Shown here: positions 41,139 through 54,100 of the stretch, piece by piece | Position numbering within the stretch: the first letter of the stretch is position 1 | Layout: every line of letters starts with the position of its first letter | Origin: Bugula neritina | Lineage: Eukaryota > Bryozoa > Gymnolaemata > Cheilostomatida > Bugulidae | Direction: 5' to 3' | Assembly: GCA_964035545.1 (NCBI GenBank) | Contig: OZ037772.1 | Span: 2,076,001 to 2,140,000, forward strand | DNA length: 64,000 bases | Notes under the pieces: model-generated | What the model was told of the DNA's origin: nothing | Database searches by the model: none | Seen by the model: the letters and a program-made list of their open reading frames with translations, nothing else | Translations under genes and position numbers: made by a program

Positions 41139-42180
41139 GTGTACCGAGCAGCTGAGGAGTGTGCTATAACACTGGCCATGTCACTGAAGCCTGAGCACTC
41201 TGTCGTAGTACTGGCTAAACTAACAGACAGTCTTGAGTACCCACTATTAGTAGCCACTATAAAGACACTCACACATGTTATTAAACGAATGAGTGAAGAA
41301 TCCTTAATCAAAGTTATTCAACAGCTGATACTAAGTCTTATTAAGGTATTACGCTATGGCTCTGGTAAAGTTTACTGACTAACGTTAAGTCATCTGTTGA
41401 GATATGTCACTAGTTTCTAGGATTTTATTTCTAGTCGGTGTAAAAGATGTTGTAAGTTGATCTCACTAGTGTACACTGTAGTTGTGATCAACTTCTATGG
41501 CTTTTACAGGGCTATAAACATAAAAAGTGCAGGTGCAGGAAAGCTAGTTGCTTCGCTTTGGTCGCTCTTTACATGAAAATAGGAGATAATCTCAAGCCAT
41601 ATTTGTCTGTACTAACAAGCAGCAAGGTAGGCCATCAGTTCTTCACAAAAAACATGTCTGAAACTAAACTATAAAAATCTGCTGAGAATAAGTGCCTGTT
41701 CCTTTTACTCTAGTAAACAGTAAATCTAATGGATGTATATTTTATCCAAAATCGTATGTTTTGAACTGCCCCTATCAAATTTATAGCCAAAGAGTTTTGG
41801 TAACAACATTTTTATTTTAGTCATTTTTATATGATAGTTTTCATACTTAGCTCAATAATTGAATTTACTACTTGTCTAAATAATACATCGGAGAAATGCA
41901 AAATAAAAGTTATTTTCAATATTAAAAGTATATTTCACCTCCCACGTCTAACACCACACATTTATAGAGTTGGCTATTAAATGACCAAGTCTTTGGTATG
42001 AATAAACTGGACAGTATTTGGCTAATGACTATACATTGTACCATCATTATTGACTCTGTGGTTGGCATCACACTTCCCAGACTATTCTATCTTTTGTAGC
42101 TGAAACTTCTCAATTTATATATTAAGAGAGCAGAAGAAAAGCGTGCAGAGCTTCACCACGACACTATCACAAAGAAATAA
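41139..42180 (+). CDS. CLASP C-terminal exons, copy B
   Basis: Three exons join in phase 0: 41,139-41,345 (VYRAAEECAITLAMSLKPEH, PLLVATIKTLTHVIKRM), 41,510-41,626 (GYKHKKCRCRKAS, GDNLKPYLSVLTSSK) and 42,100-42,180 (LKLLNLYIKRAEEKRAEL and TAA). They cover the last HEAT-repeat region of CLIP-associating proteins, which bind microtubules and promote rescue; the family signature LKLLNLYIKRA near the C-terminus is kept. The acceptors are CTTTAG, TTACAG and TTGTAG. No upstream CLASP exons (other TOG domains) are visible to the left, so this is a fragment unless the gene begins far away or is misassembled. It is more complete than copy A. Confidence 0.8.
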
Positions 42181-42984
42181 GTTACTCAGGAATTACTTCC
42201 TTATATTCACAAGAATCAGATGTTGAGAGCCAGCATTGCCTCAGTTGACAACAAGATGGGAGACGCCCACGGTTCTACCGTCAATGCTAAGGGTGCCATG
42301 AAAAATATGAAGAAACGTACCCTCAACATGTAGACATTGCATCACCAGTCTGAGCTAATGTCAAGGATAAACTCTGTTTCCTGTTGATGGACTTCCTTCT
42401 TGAATATCAGCTGTACCTTTACCTTGCACCTTGTGAAGATTTTAATTATATTCTCCTTGTATGATTAGGAAAATAGTTTAGATACAAATGTCACAATTTA
42501 CCCTTTATTGTTTACGTGCTTTTGAAAATCCTGTTTGGTAATTTTTTATGTTGCTATGATCAATTGTTCAATAATAATAGATAATGATTACTTCTTCTGA
42601 AATTCCTTTGGGATGTTGCATGTTGCCTATTTTAAAGAAGAAAGTAAAGCATTGTTTATAAATAAACAAAGGAAACAGCTCTGGTCTAGGGTAAACACAA
42701 TGTCAATGATTTGAATCTCTGGTAAACAATAAGGCATTTTCATAATGACCAGAGAAAGCTCTATTTAGCTGTTTATCACTAAACAATAGTTCTATATACT
42801 TCAAGTGGTCAATTTCATGATCAAAGTTTAGCATCAAAAAAAAGTTATTGATAAGTAGTCTATGAGAACGCAAGGAAATAGAATTGATATGAAGAACACA
42901 ATCAAAGTGGAAAAACAAAGCAATAACGATAATTAGTTGTGACTTAACAAACAGCCATTTTAATTGGAGAGAAGGCTGGGAAAA

Positions 42985-44092
42985 CTGTAGAGAACTTTTC
43001 ACTGAAAACCCAGAGTTCAAAATAAAAATTTATTGGGTGAGAATAATGCTGATATGTTTCTATTTTCTCTGCTCAGAGGAATTCTGTATCCAAGTCTGAT
43101 GACTGAAATTCTGTGAACATGTTTTATATTCTGCAATTGCTACTCCTGAGATGTCAATATAATGTCATGTGAAGTTTCCACAGATATTTAATGAATTGTT
43201 GTTTAGGAATAAGAGTTTTTCCATGTGTTGCCTGTATTATATAATTCTGTATATTCAACAGCTGAACAGGTTTTAGTAGTTTTATTCGATATTAGCATTA
43301 TGTTAGTGTGAAATATAGAAGTTGTATTCTCTATTGTTTGTTGTCAGGTGGATCCAGATGGTGGCTCCACAGCTAATGCTATCCAGGCTTACTGTCGCAA
43401 GGAAATGAAGAGCACTTGTATCAATGCCAAGACCTCCGAGTTTGGCACCAAGTCGTACGTCACCCAGCAGCTAGATAATCAGCCATTCGTCGCTAAACAC
43501 ATGGGAACAGCACTCGTGAGTGTTTATCTTGTATCAACCATGACTTTCTTAGTAATAGTCAAGAATATCCAAGAGTTTTATGTTGATCATTGTCGCTATA
43601 GTAACATATTTGTATACTGTATGAATGTTCATAAGTGTTGCTATAGTAACATGTTGGTTTCCTGTATGGATGTTGATAAGTGTTGCTATAGTAACATGCA
43701 GATTACTATATCTATTTCATAAATCACCCAAAAAATAACAGGCATCTTCTTAAGCTGAGTGATTTCTTTGCAGGATTTTTGCAAGGTATCTAAATCTGAC
43801 CTATATACTGTAAATCTGACCTATATACTGTAAATATGACCTATATAGTGTAAACCTGACCTATAAAGCGTAAATTCGACCTACATATGAACATGATTGC
43901 GATAGTTGCATCTTTTTTTGTATTAATATACAATATTTTGTAGAATTCCAAATACCATCCAAAGCTCTGACAGTGATTGAGATTTACACCAAGACCCCCA
44001 CCCACTTGCCTATTATTGACATTGCTCCTGGTGACATCTGGACCACCCACAAAGTGTTTGGGGTTCAGCTTGGAGAAGTCTGCTTTTCATAG
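42985..44092 (+). pseudogene. Truncated second copy of the collagen COLFI region
   Basis: 42,985-43,035 repeats the end of the first COLFI exon ([11 protein letters not shown]) but starts abruptly inside it. 43,348-43,515 is a nearly unchanged copy of exon 32,167-32,334. The two following exons are gone: the sequence jumps near 43,765 to a last few bases of the exon (GATTTTTGCAAG). 43,944-44,092 repeats the last exon ([12 protein letters not shown] ... GEVCFS and stop) with two extra bases at its start. Similarity continues through the 3' flank to about 44,791. Without collagen repeats, start or middle exons it cannot encode a working C-propeptide. Confidence 0.88.
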
Positions 44093-44791
44093 ACTCATAT
44101 CTAACAACAGTTTTATTTGTCCGATTTGTAAGACTGTCCCTGATTAGATAATTAATGGCCAATCAGAGAATGCAATCAATGTTTGGTTGGCTGAGCCCAA
44201 CAGTCTGATTTTTATATAACCTAATTTTTAAATGAAATATTTGATTACTCTAAATAAATTTATCCGAGACTTCTGAGGCAGTGATGGTGATTTTTGTACA
44301 TATAAATTTGAAGAAGTTTAGCTATAGGGTATATGCTGTTCTTTTAATTATTCCACCATAACCTGAGATTGTGAGCAGTAATTGTAGAATGAGTTAGGGA
44401 GGGTGTTATGCCCCTTCCTATGACTTTATATATTTAGAAACTGTTGTTGATTTAGTAATTCTGTTGGTGCTACATTTTTAAATTAATTTAATCCCATCAT
44501 TTCTCTGATATTGCAAAATATATTTTACCATATGGCCCTACACAACTTATTTCTCAGCTTGTAAATTTCATCATCAAAATTATTACAGTACTAAAGTTGG
44601 TCACAGATTTCTGATAAGCTGCAGTTTTCAGATTTGATTATTTAACCTATTCATCCTGAAATGAGACACTGTTAGTTTAAAATGGAATTGAACATATATT
44701 TTAGTTACTTAGTTCCAACTGTGTGGACCATATCAACATGTTAAATTTTACTTTGGCTACTATGAAGTATATAAGCAAATGGCATTAAGTT

Positions 44792-45337
44792 ATTAATATA
44801 TAATAAGGTTTACAAAGACTTAATATACCAAGCAACTGTGACAAGACATGACAATAACTCCAGCCAATCATACACAGGACTCTGTTCAACTACCTTCAAA
44901 GCCAGACTCAACAACCATAAAGCCTCTTTCCTACATGCAGATAAACAACACACAACTCAGCAGACACATCCGGAATTTAGAACAAAAACAACACGCAATT
45001 CAGCCTAAAATGGATCATTTTAAAAATTTGTAAATCATACTCAAAACCTAATCAACAGATGTAACTTATTTAGCTATGAGAAATATGTAATTTTTAAACA
45101 ACCGGAGTTATCCACTCTCAACAAACGCAAAGAGCGAAGTGTGAGAATTCCGTGCTAGTGACCTGCCACACACAGTGCGTGTGTTGCGAGTGCAAAATAT
45201 TATTAGCAAATGATGTTAGCGCTAAACTTTACTGCTCGCCTACAGACGTTTGTTTTTAAACAGCGTCACCGGGCAAAGTAATTTGGATATTATAAAAGCG
45301 GAAATGCAAAATATATAAAACTGTTTTAATTCAGCTC
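44792..45337. other. Unique sequence, no gene seen
   Basis: A 61-codon open frame at 44,848-45,033 (Gln/Thr-rich, MTITPANHTQDSVQLPSKP) resembles nothing known. The rest has no recognised content. Confidence 0.4.
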
Positions 45338-46705
45338 AGTATATTATGTCATACAGTATATTATGTTATACAGTATATTATGTTATACAGTATATTATGT
45401 TATACAGTATACTATGTTATACAGTATATTATGTTATACAGTATATTATGTTATACAGTATACTATGTTTTACAGTATATTATGTTATATACAGAATATT
45501 ATGTTATACAGTATATTATGTTATACAGTATACTATGTTATACAGTATACTATGTTATACAGTATACTATGTTATACAGTATACTATGTTTTACAGTATA
45601 TTATGTTATACAGTATACTATGTTATACAGTATACTATGTTATACAGTATACTACGTTATACAGTATATTATGTTATACAGTATATTATGTTATACAGAA
45701 TATTATGTTATACAGTATATTATGCTATAGAGTATATTATGTTATACAGTATATTTTATGTTATACAGTATATTATGTTATACAGTATATTATGTTATAC
45801 AGAATATTATGTTATACAGTATATTATGTTATACAGTATATTATGTTATACAGTGTACTATGTTATACAGTATACTACGTTATACAGTATACTATGTTTT
45901 ACAGTATATTATGTTATACAGTATACTATGTTATACAGTATACTATGTTATACCGTATAATATGTTATACAGTATACTATCTTATACAGTATATTATGTT
46001 ATACAGTATATTATGTTATACAGTATACTATGTTTTACAGTATATTATGTTATACAGTATACTATGTTATACAGTATACTATGTTATACAGTATACTATG
46101 TTATACAGTATAATATGTTATACAGTATATTATGTTATACAGTATATTATGTTATACAGTATATACTATGTTATACAGTATAATATGTTATACAGTATAT
46201 TATGTTATACAGTATATTATGCTATACAGTATATTATGTTATACAGTATATTATGCTATACAGTATAGTATGTTATACAGTACACTATGTTATACAGTAT
46301 ATTATGTTATACAGTGTACTATGTTATACAGTACATTATGTTATACAGTATACTATGTTATACAGTATATTATGTTATACAGTATACTATGTTATGCAGT
46401 ATACTATGTTATACAGTATTTTATGTTATACAGTATATTATGTTATACAGTATACTATGTTATACAGTATACTATGTCATACAGTATATTATGCTATACG
46501 GTATATTATGTTATACAGTATATTTTATGTTATACAGTATATTATGTTATACAGTATATTATTATGTTATACAGTATATTATGTTATACAGTGTACTATG
46601 TTATACAGTATATTATGTTGTACAGTATATTATGTTGTACAGTGTACTATGTTATACAGTATATTATGTTGTACAGTATATTATGTTGTACAATATAATT
46701 ATATT
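45338..46705. repeat. 17-bp minisatellite, about 1.37 kb
   Basis: About eighty copies of TATACAGTATATTATGT with TATACTATG, GTGTAC and TTTTACAG variants. The repeat is stop-free on the plus strand in all three frames, so it generates several overlapping 116-301-codon frames rich in Tyr, Ile and Cys. These are repeat artefacts. Confidence 0.93.
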
Positions 46706-46789
46706 ATGTTATATTAATCAACATACAAATGAGATGCTTTTGTCAGTCTATAATGATGAATATTATACACTGGAACTGGGTTACTCTCT

Positions 46790-47290
46790 CACCTCCCCTC
46801 ACCTCAGCTCAGCTAGACCAGATCTTCCCAAGTGATGAATTTGGGCTTTCTTAGGGAAGATTTTTATTTCTAAAAATTCACAGTTTGTTACCAGCTCTTT
46901 GAGCTCTTGCCTTGTTTTCAAGATTACATGTACTGCATATGTATAACTATAACTCCTTCATTTTATGTAGTTCATATATTTATCCTCACTACACTCTACA
47001 ATCTAAGTTTACTTCTACATCCATGTGTCTATTATTCACTCTACTTTAGCTGCATGCTACCACTCCTACTACGAATGAAGGTTCGGAAGTTTGAATTGGA
47101 AGCAAAACCAACAGGAAGTTTAAGCAGCAATGCAAGCTCATTTCTATAAACTATACACACTGCATACATATAGTGGATATATTTCCTGTGTTCCAGTGCA
47201 ATCATCACATCATCACTCTTCATTATAGCTGCATCAATCCTTTCAAAGCTGAACTCAAGTTGTGACCTTGACATAATTCTATGATACAAC
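46790..47290 (-). repeat. Dispersed ~0.5-kb repeat, inverse copy of 54,520-55,005
   Basis: Read on the minus strand this matches 54,520-55,005 in several blocks, including those around 'ttcattcgtagtagga', 'aaaacaaggcaagagctc' and 'ttcagctttgaaag'. It carries a short open frame (SQLEFSFERIDAAIMKSDD ... RSRSGSMQLK and stop, 47,041-47,289). That frame is broken in the other copies, so it looks like the coding end plus 3' sequence of an unidentified element or retrocopied gene. A 48-bp exon-like block with good splice sites (AAIKMAEQCDAMVE, 47,938-47,984) lies upstream on the same strand. Confidence 0.55.
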
Positions 47291-49894
47291 TATCCTCACA
47301 CTCAATAAGTTATTAGAAAAAGAACCTGTTCCAGAGATATCTTTCAAAAAGCAATTCTGCGAATATATTTGAACTTTTAACATTATTTGACAGTATTTCC
47401 CTGAGCTACCTTCATAAGAGAGTTACATGAGAGTGTTATTGAGCTGGTTTGCAGTGAAGGATGATTTTTTGAGTTCTGTGTTTTCACAAGCAAACTCTAC
47501 CCACACATTGCTGACAATACTTTAACAGTTTTAGTGCCATTCAGCACCACGTTTTTATATAAGGTAGGATTCCTTCAATATGCCAATGGTTAGGAATCAG
47601 CAAATAAACTGCCTTGACCTGCAAAGTGACCTACAATGTACAGCTTGTCAAAACCCAAGTCAAACTTAAGCAAGCTGCAGCACAAATTTACCAGCTGCAG
47701 CCATCATATCAATAATTGAACTGCTCTGTGCTTTATACATGCATAATATAATAATCATAATCTTATATTATAATCGAATATACTAGAACAAATATAGACT
47801 TCTATAGTATATTATGCCTATCATTCATAAATTGCACTTTTAGAAAGAGGGGAACTTAATAGTAAACAGTTATGGAAGGGGAGATGATATGGTATGAAAA
47901 AGGTTTGGGACCACTGAGCTAGAGGAACCACCATACCTCTACCATAGCATCACATTGCTCTGCCATCTTGATTGCAGCCTGCCAATTAAGAAAATTCAGG
48001 ATTAATCAGATGTTCATTGATGTCGCTGAATATGCTAGTACTAAACAGCTCAACTTAAACATATAACAAAAATATTTTACATAATGAAAGTACAAACAAA
48101 AAGATGCAAGTGCTAGCTGACACTGAAGGAGACTAATAAGAAACAAAGTCCTTGTAAAGATTTTGCTACTAAAAGGACATAGATTTTATCGGTATTTTTG
48201 TAATTTGAAAATATACAGGGCCGGAATTAGATATTCTAAAATAGCTCAATTGAAAAACATGCACACCTGGTGCCCTGGATAATTTTTCAGATTTCAACCT
48301 TAGAGTTGTCTCTCTTCGACGCTAAAATATAGCGCTCCGCTCAATGAATGCAACATTTCTTTCACGTGATTATTATAGAGCTGACCTTTGTAGTTGAGTG
48401 ACGTGTTATAATCCTTCTGCGCGTAGAACTTCCTCGTTACTTTAGTTTTATTCATATTGTGCCTTTTCTCAGTTACTACTTACTAGTTACTAAGTTTCTT
48501 ACCAGTTTACAGACTGACACTATTGGCTCTCCTGGGGTGAGAACAGTTTGAGTCATCTCATCATTTCTCAAATTAATCAGGTAACCGTACTTTAATACTT
48601 GCAGTTAGATTTACTATTTTAGTATTCACTATTAGTATTAGTATTAGTATTTAATATTTTACTATTAGTATTTTAATTCTAGATTTACTTTTACTTTTAG
48701 TTTTCCTTTTAGCCTTTAGGCTTTAGGTTTAAGTCTAGGCTTATAACTTATATAATATCAATATAAGATTAAGCTTAAGACTAAGTTATATTTAAATTAT
48801 AAGTTATATAAATTAAAATTCTTACAGTTACTGTTATGAGTTAATGTTATAATGTTAATTAAATATAATTGTTTCTCTTTGAGTCTTTGATTTGAAATTT
48901 ACAATAGACATAGTAATACCATAGCCCATAGGCATGTGATCAATAATTAATTAATTATAATGATTTATCGAAAAATATAAATATGAATATCGTATTAATG
49001 ATATTAAATTTACTATTATTATAAAAAATTTAATCGACTTCAAGTTTAGGTTCAAGTTTTAATACTGAAAAATTGATCTACTAGTAGTAGTACTAGTACT
49101 ACTACGTCTACAGTAGTAGTAGTGGTAGTAGCCTACGATTACAGATTACTATTACGTACTATAAGTATTAGTCTATTAGTAATACATGTACTATTTGATT
49201 ACTCTTAGTATTGCTATTCGATTTACTGTTGGTATAACTATATAAGAATTGAGACTAGGTATTTCAGTTTCGCACTATTTTATTTATATAAATATTTGTA
49301 TTAACTTTAAGTATTACTATTAGTAATCACAATTAGTATTGATATTGCATCTCCTATTAGGATTACTGGTATTACTATTACTATTAGTATTGTTGTATGA
49401 GTAATTACTAATTAGTATTAGTAATTTTTACTCATTGCATTACATTTACTATAAGTATAAATATAAAGTGTAAGTTACTATTATTGCTCTACTATAACTA
49501 TCAGTATTAGATTTAGTGTTGCAGTTGGTTTTACTGCCAGGTCCCCTACCATCATTAAATTTATTTATAATGATAATCTTGGTGATTATCACCCAATATT
49601 GACTCATATGACTAGGTTAGCCACATTTATATGATCTGCTATTGTTGTAAACATAAAAATATGAGGTTAGTGTTAACAAATCATTTGCTAGGTAAGAGTG
49701 TAGAATAAATAATTGGCTAGAGATGAGTGTAGAAGCTGCCAACTCATGAAACAACTACACCTGACCTAACAGAAGCACAAACATGTTAAATTAGTATGTT
49801 CCACACCATCGTAGTTTCTATTAGATGATGAAAATATATAACTAGCAGTTGATGGCTTTTTCCCTGGCTGGTGGAAGAGTGACTCTAAGTAACA
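47291..49894. other. AT-rich sequence, no gene seen
   Basis: 48,560-49,640 is dominated by TTAGTATTAGTATT and related motifs, with a palindromic TAGTAGTAGTACTAGTACTA at 49,084-49,107. Around 47,905-47,930 the motif GGTTTGGGACCACTGAG resembles the GGTTGGGAACCACTG motif at 52,143 and 54,980, a dispersed-repeat end. No exon or RNA gene is recognised. Confidence 0.5.
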
Positions 49895-49897
49895 TAT

Positions 49898-50493
49898 TAA
49901 TATCTTGGTGTGTTAGTGGATCAGAATTTGAGATTTCATGAACATGTACAATCAGTAGTTGCAACAGTATCAAGAAGAATGTATATTGTGAAGGGTTTTG
50001 CATATCTTAGCTCTAAACCTCTAGAAAATATGTTATTCAAAAGTTTCATCTTGTCCCGCATCGCCTATTGTCTACCTACTATTTTTACTTGTATCTATGC
50101 CAGTGATAAAAAAGCCATTCGAAGGATTTTCAAAGTTTGCTCAAAACTTGGGATTGAGTATCTAAACATTGATTTGCACATTCAGAAACTCACTAAAGAA
50201 CTTGCTATCAAATATATAGCAGACAATGACCATTTTATCAATAACTTTCTGAGTCAATGCCCTTCTGGAGGATATCGAACTATCAAATATAGAGGGGCAT
50301 GGGGCAGAGATAGCTTCTTGCGACTTCTTGTAAATACTTTAAACGAGCTTTTATTTTAAATAGTCTAACAGAGTTTTGACTTTTTCTCCTAATTTTGTTA
50401 ATGCCTAGTTATGTTATAATCAGCATTTACACTGAATTTTGCAACGTGTTGTCATGTTTGTGATATGTAATAAATCAATCAATCAATCAAATC
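49898..50493 (+). pseudogene. LINE 3' end: reverse-transcriptase thumb/C-terminal fragment with (AATC)n tail
   Basis: A frame from about 49,898 to 50,359 reads YLGVLVDQNLRFHEH, then RRMYIVKGFAYL, SRIAYCLPTIF and FKVCSKLGIEYL. These are the segments after the polymerase core in CR1/L2/jockey-like non-LTR retrotransposons (the YLGV.D..L.F.EHV motif is typical). Two stops lie directly upstream in the same frame, so the copy is 5'-truncated or decayed there. It ends with a TAA, about 110 bp of 3' sequence and an AATC tetranucleotide tail at 50,473-50,493, a common LINE tail type. It differs from the 14.4-kb LINE fragment. Confidence 0.82.
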
Positions 50494-51170
50494 ATGCATC
50501 ACCAACACTGCAGAAATGTTAAAATGAATTTTGTCATTTAGATTATGGAGAAAACAAAGTATTTTCAACACCCAGCACAAAGTATTTCATGAAACTATTT
50601 TTTCAACCACTGCTATGTTTCCCCCTATTTTGTGTTTTAGAGTGAGCCCACGCAATGTATCTAGCCCAAAAATGGGAAGGTAACATTGTAAAACTGGCTG
50701 ATATTTTTGAATGAGGGGATAAGCAGCTGAGCCCAATTGTGCTGTTTGTTCATAAAAGTAATACATAACTCACTGGTATTCATGTTTCACTTCTCCTCTA
50801 TATATTAGAAACACTTGATTAGTGATGTTCAATAGAAGTAGAATAAAAGTGTTCACTGAAGCACACAACATTGCTTCATATTTATTGTATATGGAGTTTG
50901 AGTCACCAGCAAAAACCTATTCAGTGATTACAATGGAAACAATACAGCCTTTGTTAGAGAGTTGAAGCTGTGAGCTCAGCATGTTGTAGCTGACTATCAC
51001 GTATACCAGTCTTATTAACTGCCTTTGTTTAACATTATTTTTCACTTTATTTTGTATGGTTTATTGTTAATGGTTAAGTCTTTGATTTGGAAACCTTCAC
51101 ATATGTAGTGTGAAATATTATGCTAAGAGTATGTGTATCTTTTACAGGATTTCCTTATTATATAACCAAT
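50494..51170. other. Intergenic, possible promoter side of the TRIM-like gene
   Basis: No gene is seen. The TRIM-like ATG at 51,171 is preceded by a TTTTACAG acceptor-like site at about 51,141-51,148, so a non-coding 5' exon may lie somewhere in this interval. Confidence 0.4.
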
Positions 51171-54100
51171 ATGGCAGAATCCAGAGTTGTGAAAAAGAGA
51201 TTAAACAATTCGTATCGCTGTGGGTACTGCTCGCAGTACTTCAACAAACTTGAAGATCCCAGAACTCTGCCCTGTCTGCATGTGTACTGCATGAGATGTT
51301 TGAAGACTGACATCGGTGGTAGGAAGGATCATATTAGATGTGCTTATTGTAGGTGAGTTACAGTACATAACACAATATATCATGTCATAGGCTTGCATAT
51401 GATTTTCTCACCATTATCTAGGAGTTGTCTGATCTGTGTCTATGAAAAGCAAACAATACTGTATATTCTATGTAAACTCTGGTTACTAACTTGTGGAGTG
51501 TGTGGATATCTTTTCATTAGGTAGAGAAAGTAACTGTTATGTAGATTGCACCATCAGCTGTCCTCTCTTGTTGAATTGTGGTGCTGTTAGATGTCATGGG
51601 ATTGGGGTTGTCTCCTCATTATATTATTTTGTTCTCATACAGTACAAGACTTGTTAGACCAACCTTTTTCATATCATCCCCACTTTAATAAATGTTTACT
51701 ATTAATTATCCCCCCTTTAAAAAACGAAAAAATTTATGACTGACATAATGATAATATAGATTACTATGCAATATTTTTCCTATTACATTTGAATACAATA
51801 TAGTTATTTCTGATAATTATATTATGCATGTATAAAACACAGAGCAGTTCAATTAATGATATTATGGCTGCAGCTGATGACATTGTACCAGCTTGCTTTC
51901 AAACCTCCCACCCCAACCCCTAAACCCCAACCCCAATATTGAAATTAAAACACATTCATGTAGAAGTAGACTGAGATGACAGAACTGGTTAAATAGATAA
52001 GCTAAGATGAATGCTTATAGATATACATGTACATGTAACTTGCAAGAGCTCAAAAGTCTTTAACAAACTGCTTGAAATTTTCAAAATCGAAATCCAGGCT
52101 CCCCCTAAAAAGCCCAAATTCCCTCTTATAGGGGATTCTCCCAGGTTGGGAACCACTGTGTTGAATTGACTTGTGTTTACTATCTTCTTTCCTGTGATTA
52201 TAAACATGTATGATGTTGTCATGACAACAGAGTTGCTGTGGCACAAAGTACAGTTTACTAGTAAGTAGTGATTGTGTAGTGAGAGTGGAGTGTCTGGTTA
52301 TTGTCCATGGTTATGTGTAATCTGTAAGGAATAGAATTATATTATTTTAATATAATGTTTAGAAAGGTACTTTTATAATGGCAGTTTGCTCAATAGCTTT
52401 AGTTCTAATGCGATAGACTCATAGCTCTGGAGTCTAGCAGCTGTTACCATTACCACTAGCTGTTCAAAATTCTGCCAACATCCGGGCTGCCAAAGCATAA
52501 TAGCCATTGACATTAAGGCCAAGCAGTCACTGGGAAACTATTTGACTAAAGAGCAGGTCTTATGACAATTAGTAGTCAGTCCCTTAGACAGGAATCAGTG
52601 ATTCTGTGACCTATATAGTTAAATCCAATGCTGAAATTTTAATAGATTATTAGACGGCCATCACAATTGTATTTGGTAGTGAGTTGTACAATATAATGTT
52701 ATGGGGTGCCAATCAGTGTCTAATATAGTCTGTGAATTGAGTGTCTCCTTTAGCTTTGATGAGTTGATTACTTCTTCTACCATCAGTCAGTTGTATTAAG
52801 TGTTACTTTGTATTGAGTGAATAGTGTTGAAGATTTGGGCCTATATTATGCCAACCCCCTCCCTCTGACTTAGACTGTGACCCAACCTGCTGCACATACA
52901 TAGTAGTACTACACTGAAGATAGTCAACATGTGTATATATCATATACATATATATATAACATATATATATACATGCATATATCATCCTACTAGTAATGGA
53001 TTACTAAGTACAAGTTATCCTATGACTCACTCTTCTTATGCTAGCTGCACGAGATAGAAAACACTCACACGTGACACGCACTCACAGTGCACTAGCTCTT
53101 GACACATTGCCAAGGATGATGAAATGACAGTTTCGCGCCACTCCTAGCAGTTAGAGTGGCAGGGAATAGTTGTAGTATGTTGTAGTATTGGCTCCTCAGA
53201 ATTCACCCCTCAGTAATTAGTTGCATTGCACAAACTTGCAACAAAAGTGAATAATTATTGACAATATGGCCTCCACTCAGTAGTTAACTAGTAATTTATC
53301 TATCATTTTACTCTACAAGTTACAGTTGAGTCTGTTTGTTGAGTAGCAGTTCTTTGTCATGAGTGACTATTTTCCAGCATATTAAGTACATAATATAGTC
53401 AAGTGTGTTTGTGTGGTAGCCTGTGGTCTATATAATGAATGTGTGTTGATGAGTGATGAGTATTTATTTGAGTATTTGTCAAGGACATAGCTGTGTGTGT
53501 GGATGGAGTATTTCATTACTTGAGATATACTAAACACAGCTAACACAGGTAACATACTGGTTGCTATATATTGTAGGAAAGATCACTATGACATAACAGA
53601 TCCCACAACACTACCAGTAGCTCAGCATGGAGACCCCTTAGAATACAAGTCTCCACCCAAACCTGCACCCATTCCCTGCGATGTGTGTAAAGGTGGAACA
53701 GAAGCTGCTGTGTTCTGTCTTGAGAGTCAAAAGAAATTGTGTCAGCAGCATCAAGAAGTGAGTCTTTCTTATATAATTTCTCAAGATAGGTTACTAAACC
53801 AGTTCTGGTTTGTGTGCAGAATATTATTGAAAAGAAATGTTGAGTCTGTGTGACTTTTTATACTAAACACACAGTTTCACAGTGCAGTGAGTCAACTATG
53901 ACAGACTTGTTGGTGAAAATACAACCAACTAAACTGTTGACCTTTATTATACAGAATCACAGAGAGCTGATGGGAGATAGACATCAGTTTATTGACATTG
54001 AGGTCTACAGAGCTTCTCCCCAAAGATATACTATAACTGAATGTGAACATCATAAAGAGGAACAGCTGACAGAAGTGTGTTCCAAGTGTCACCAGATATT

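Noticed and set aside
45346-46835. Long overlapping plus-strand frames rich in Tyr/Ile/Cys (up to 301 codons)
   Set aside because: They are read-throughs of a 17-bp stop-free minisatellite in all three frames.
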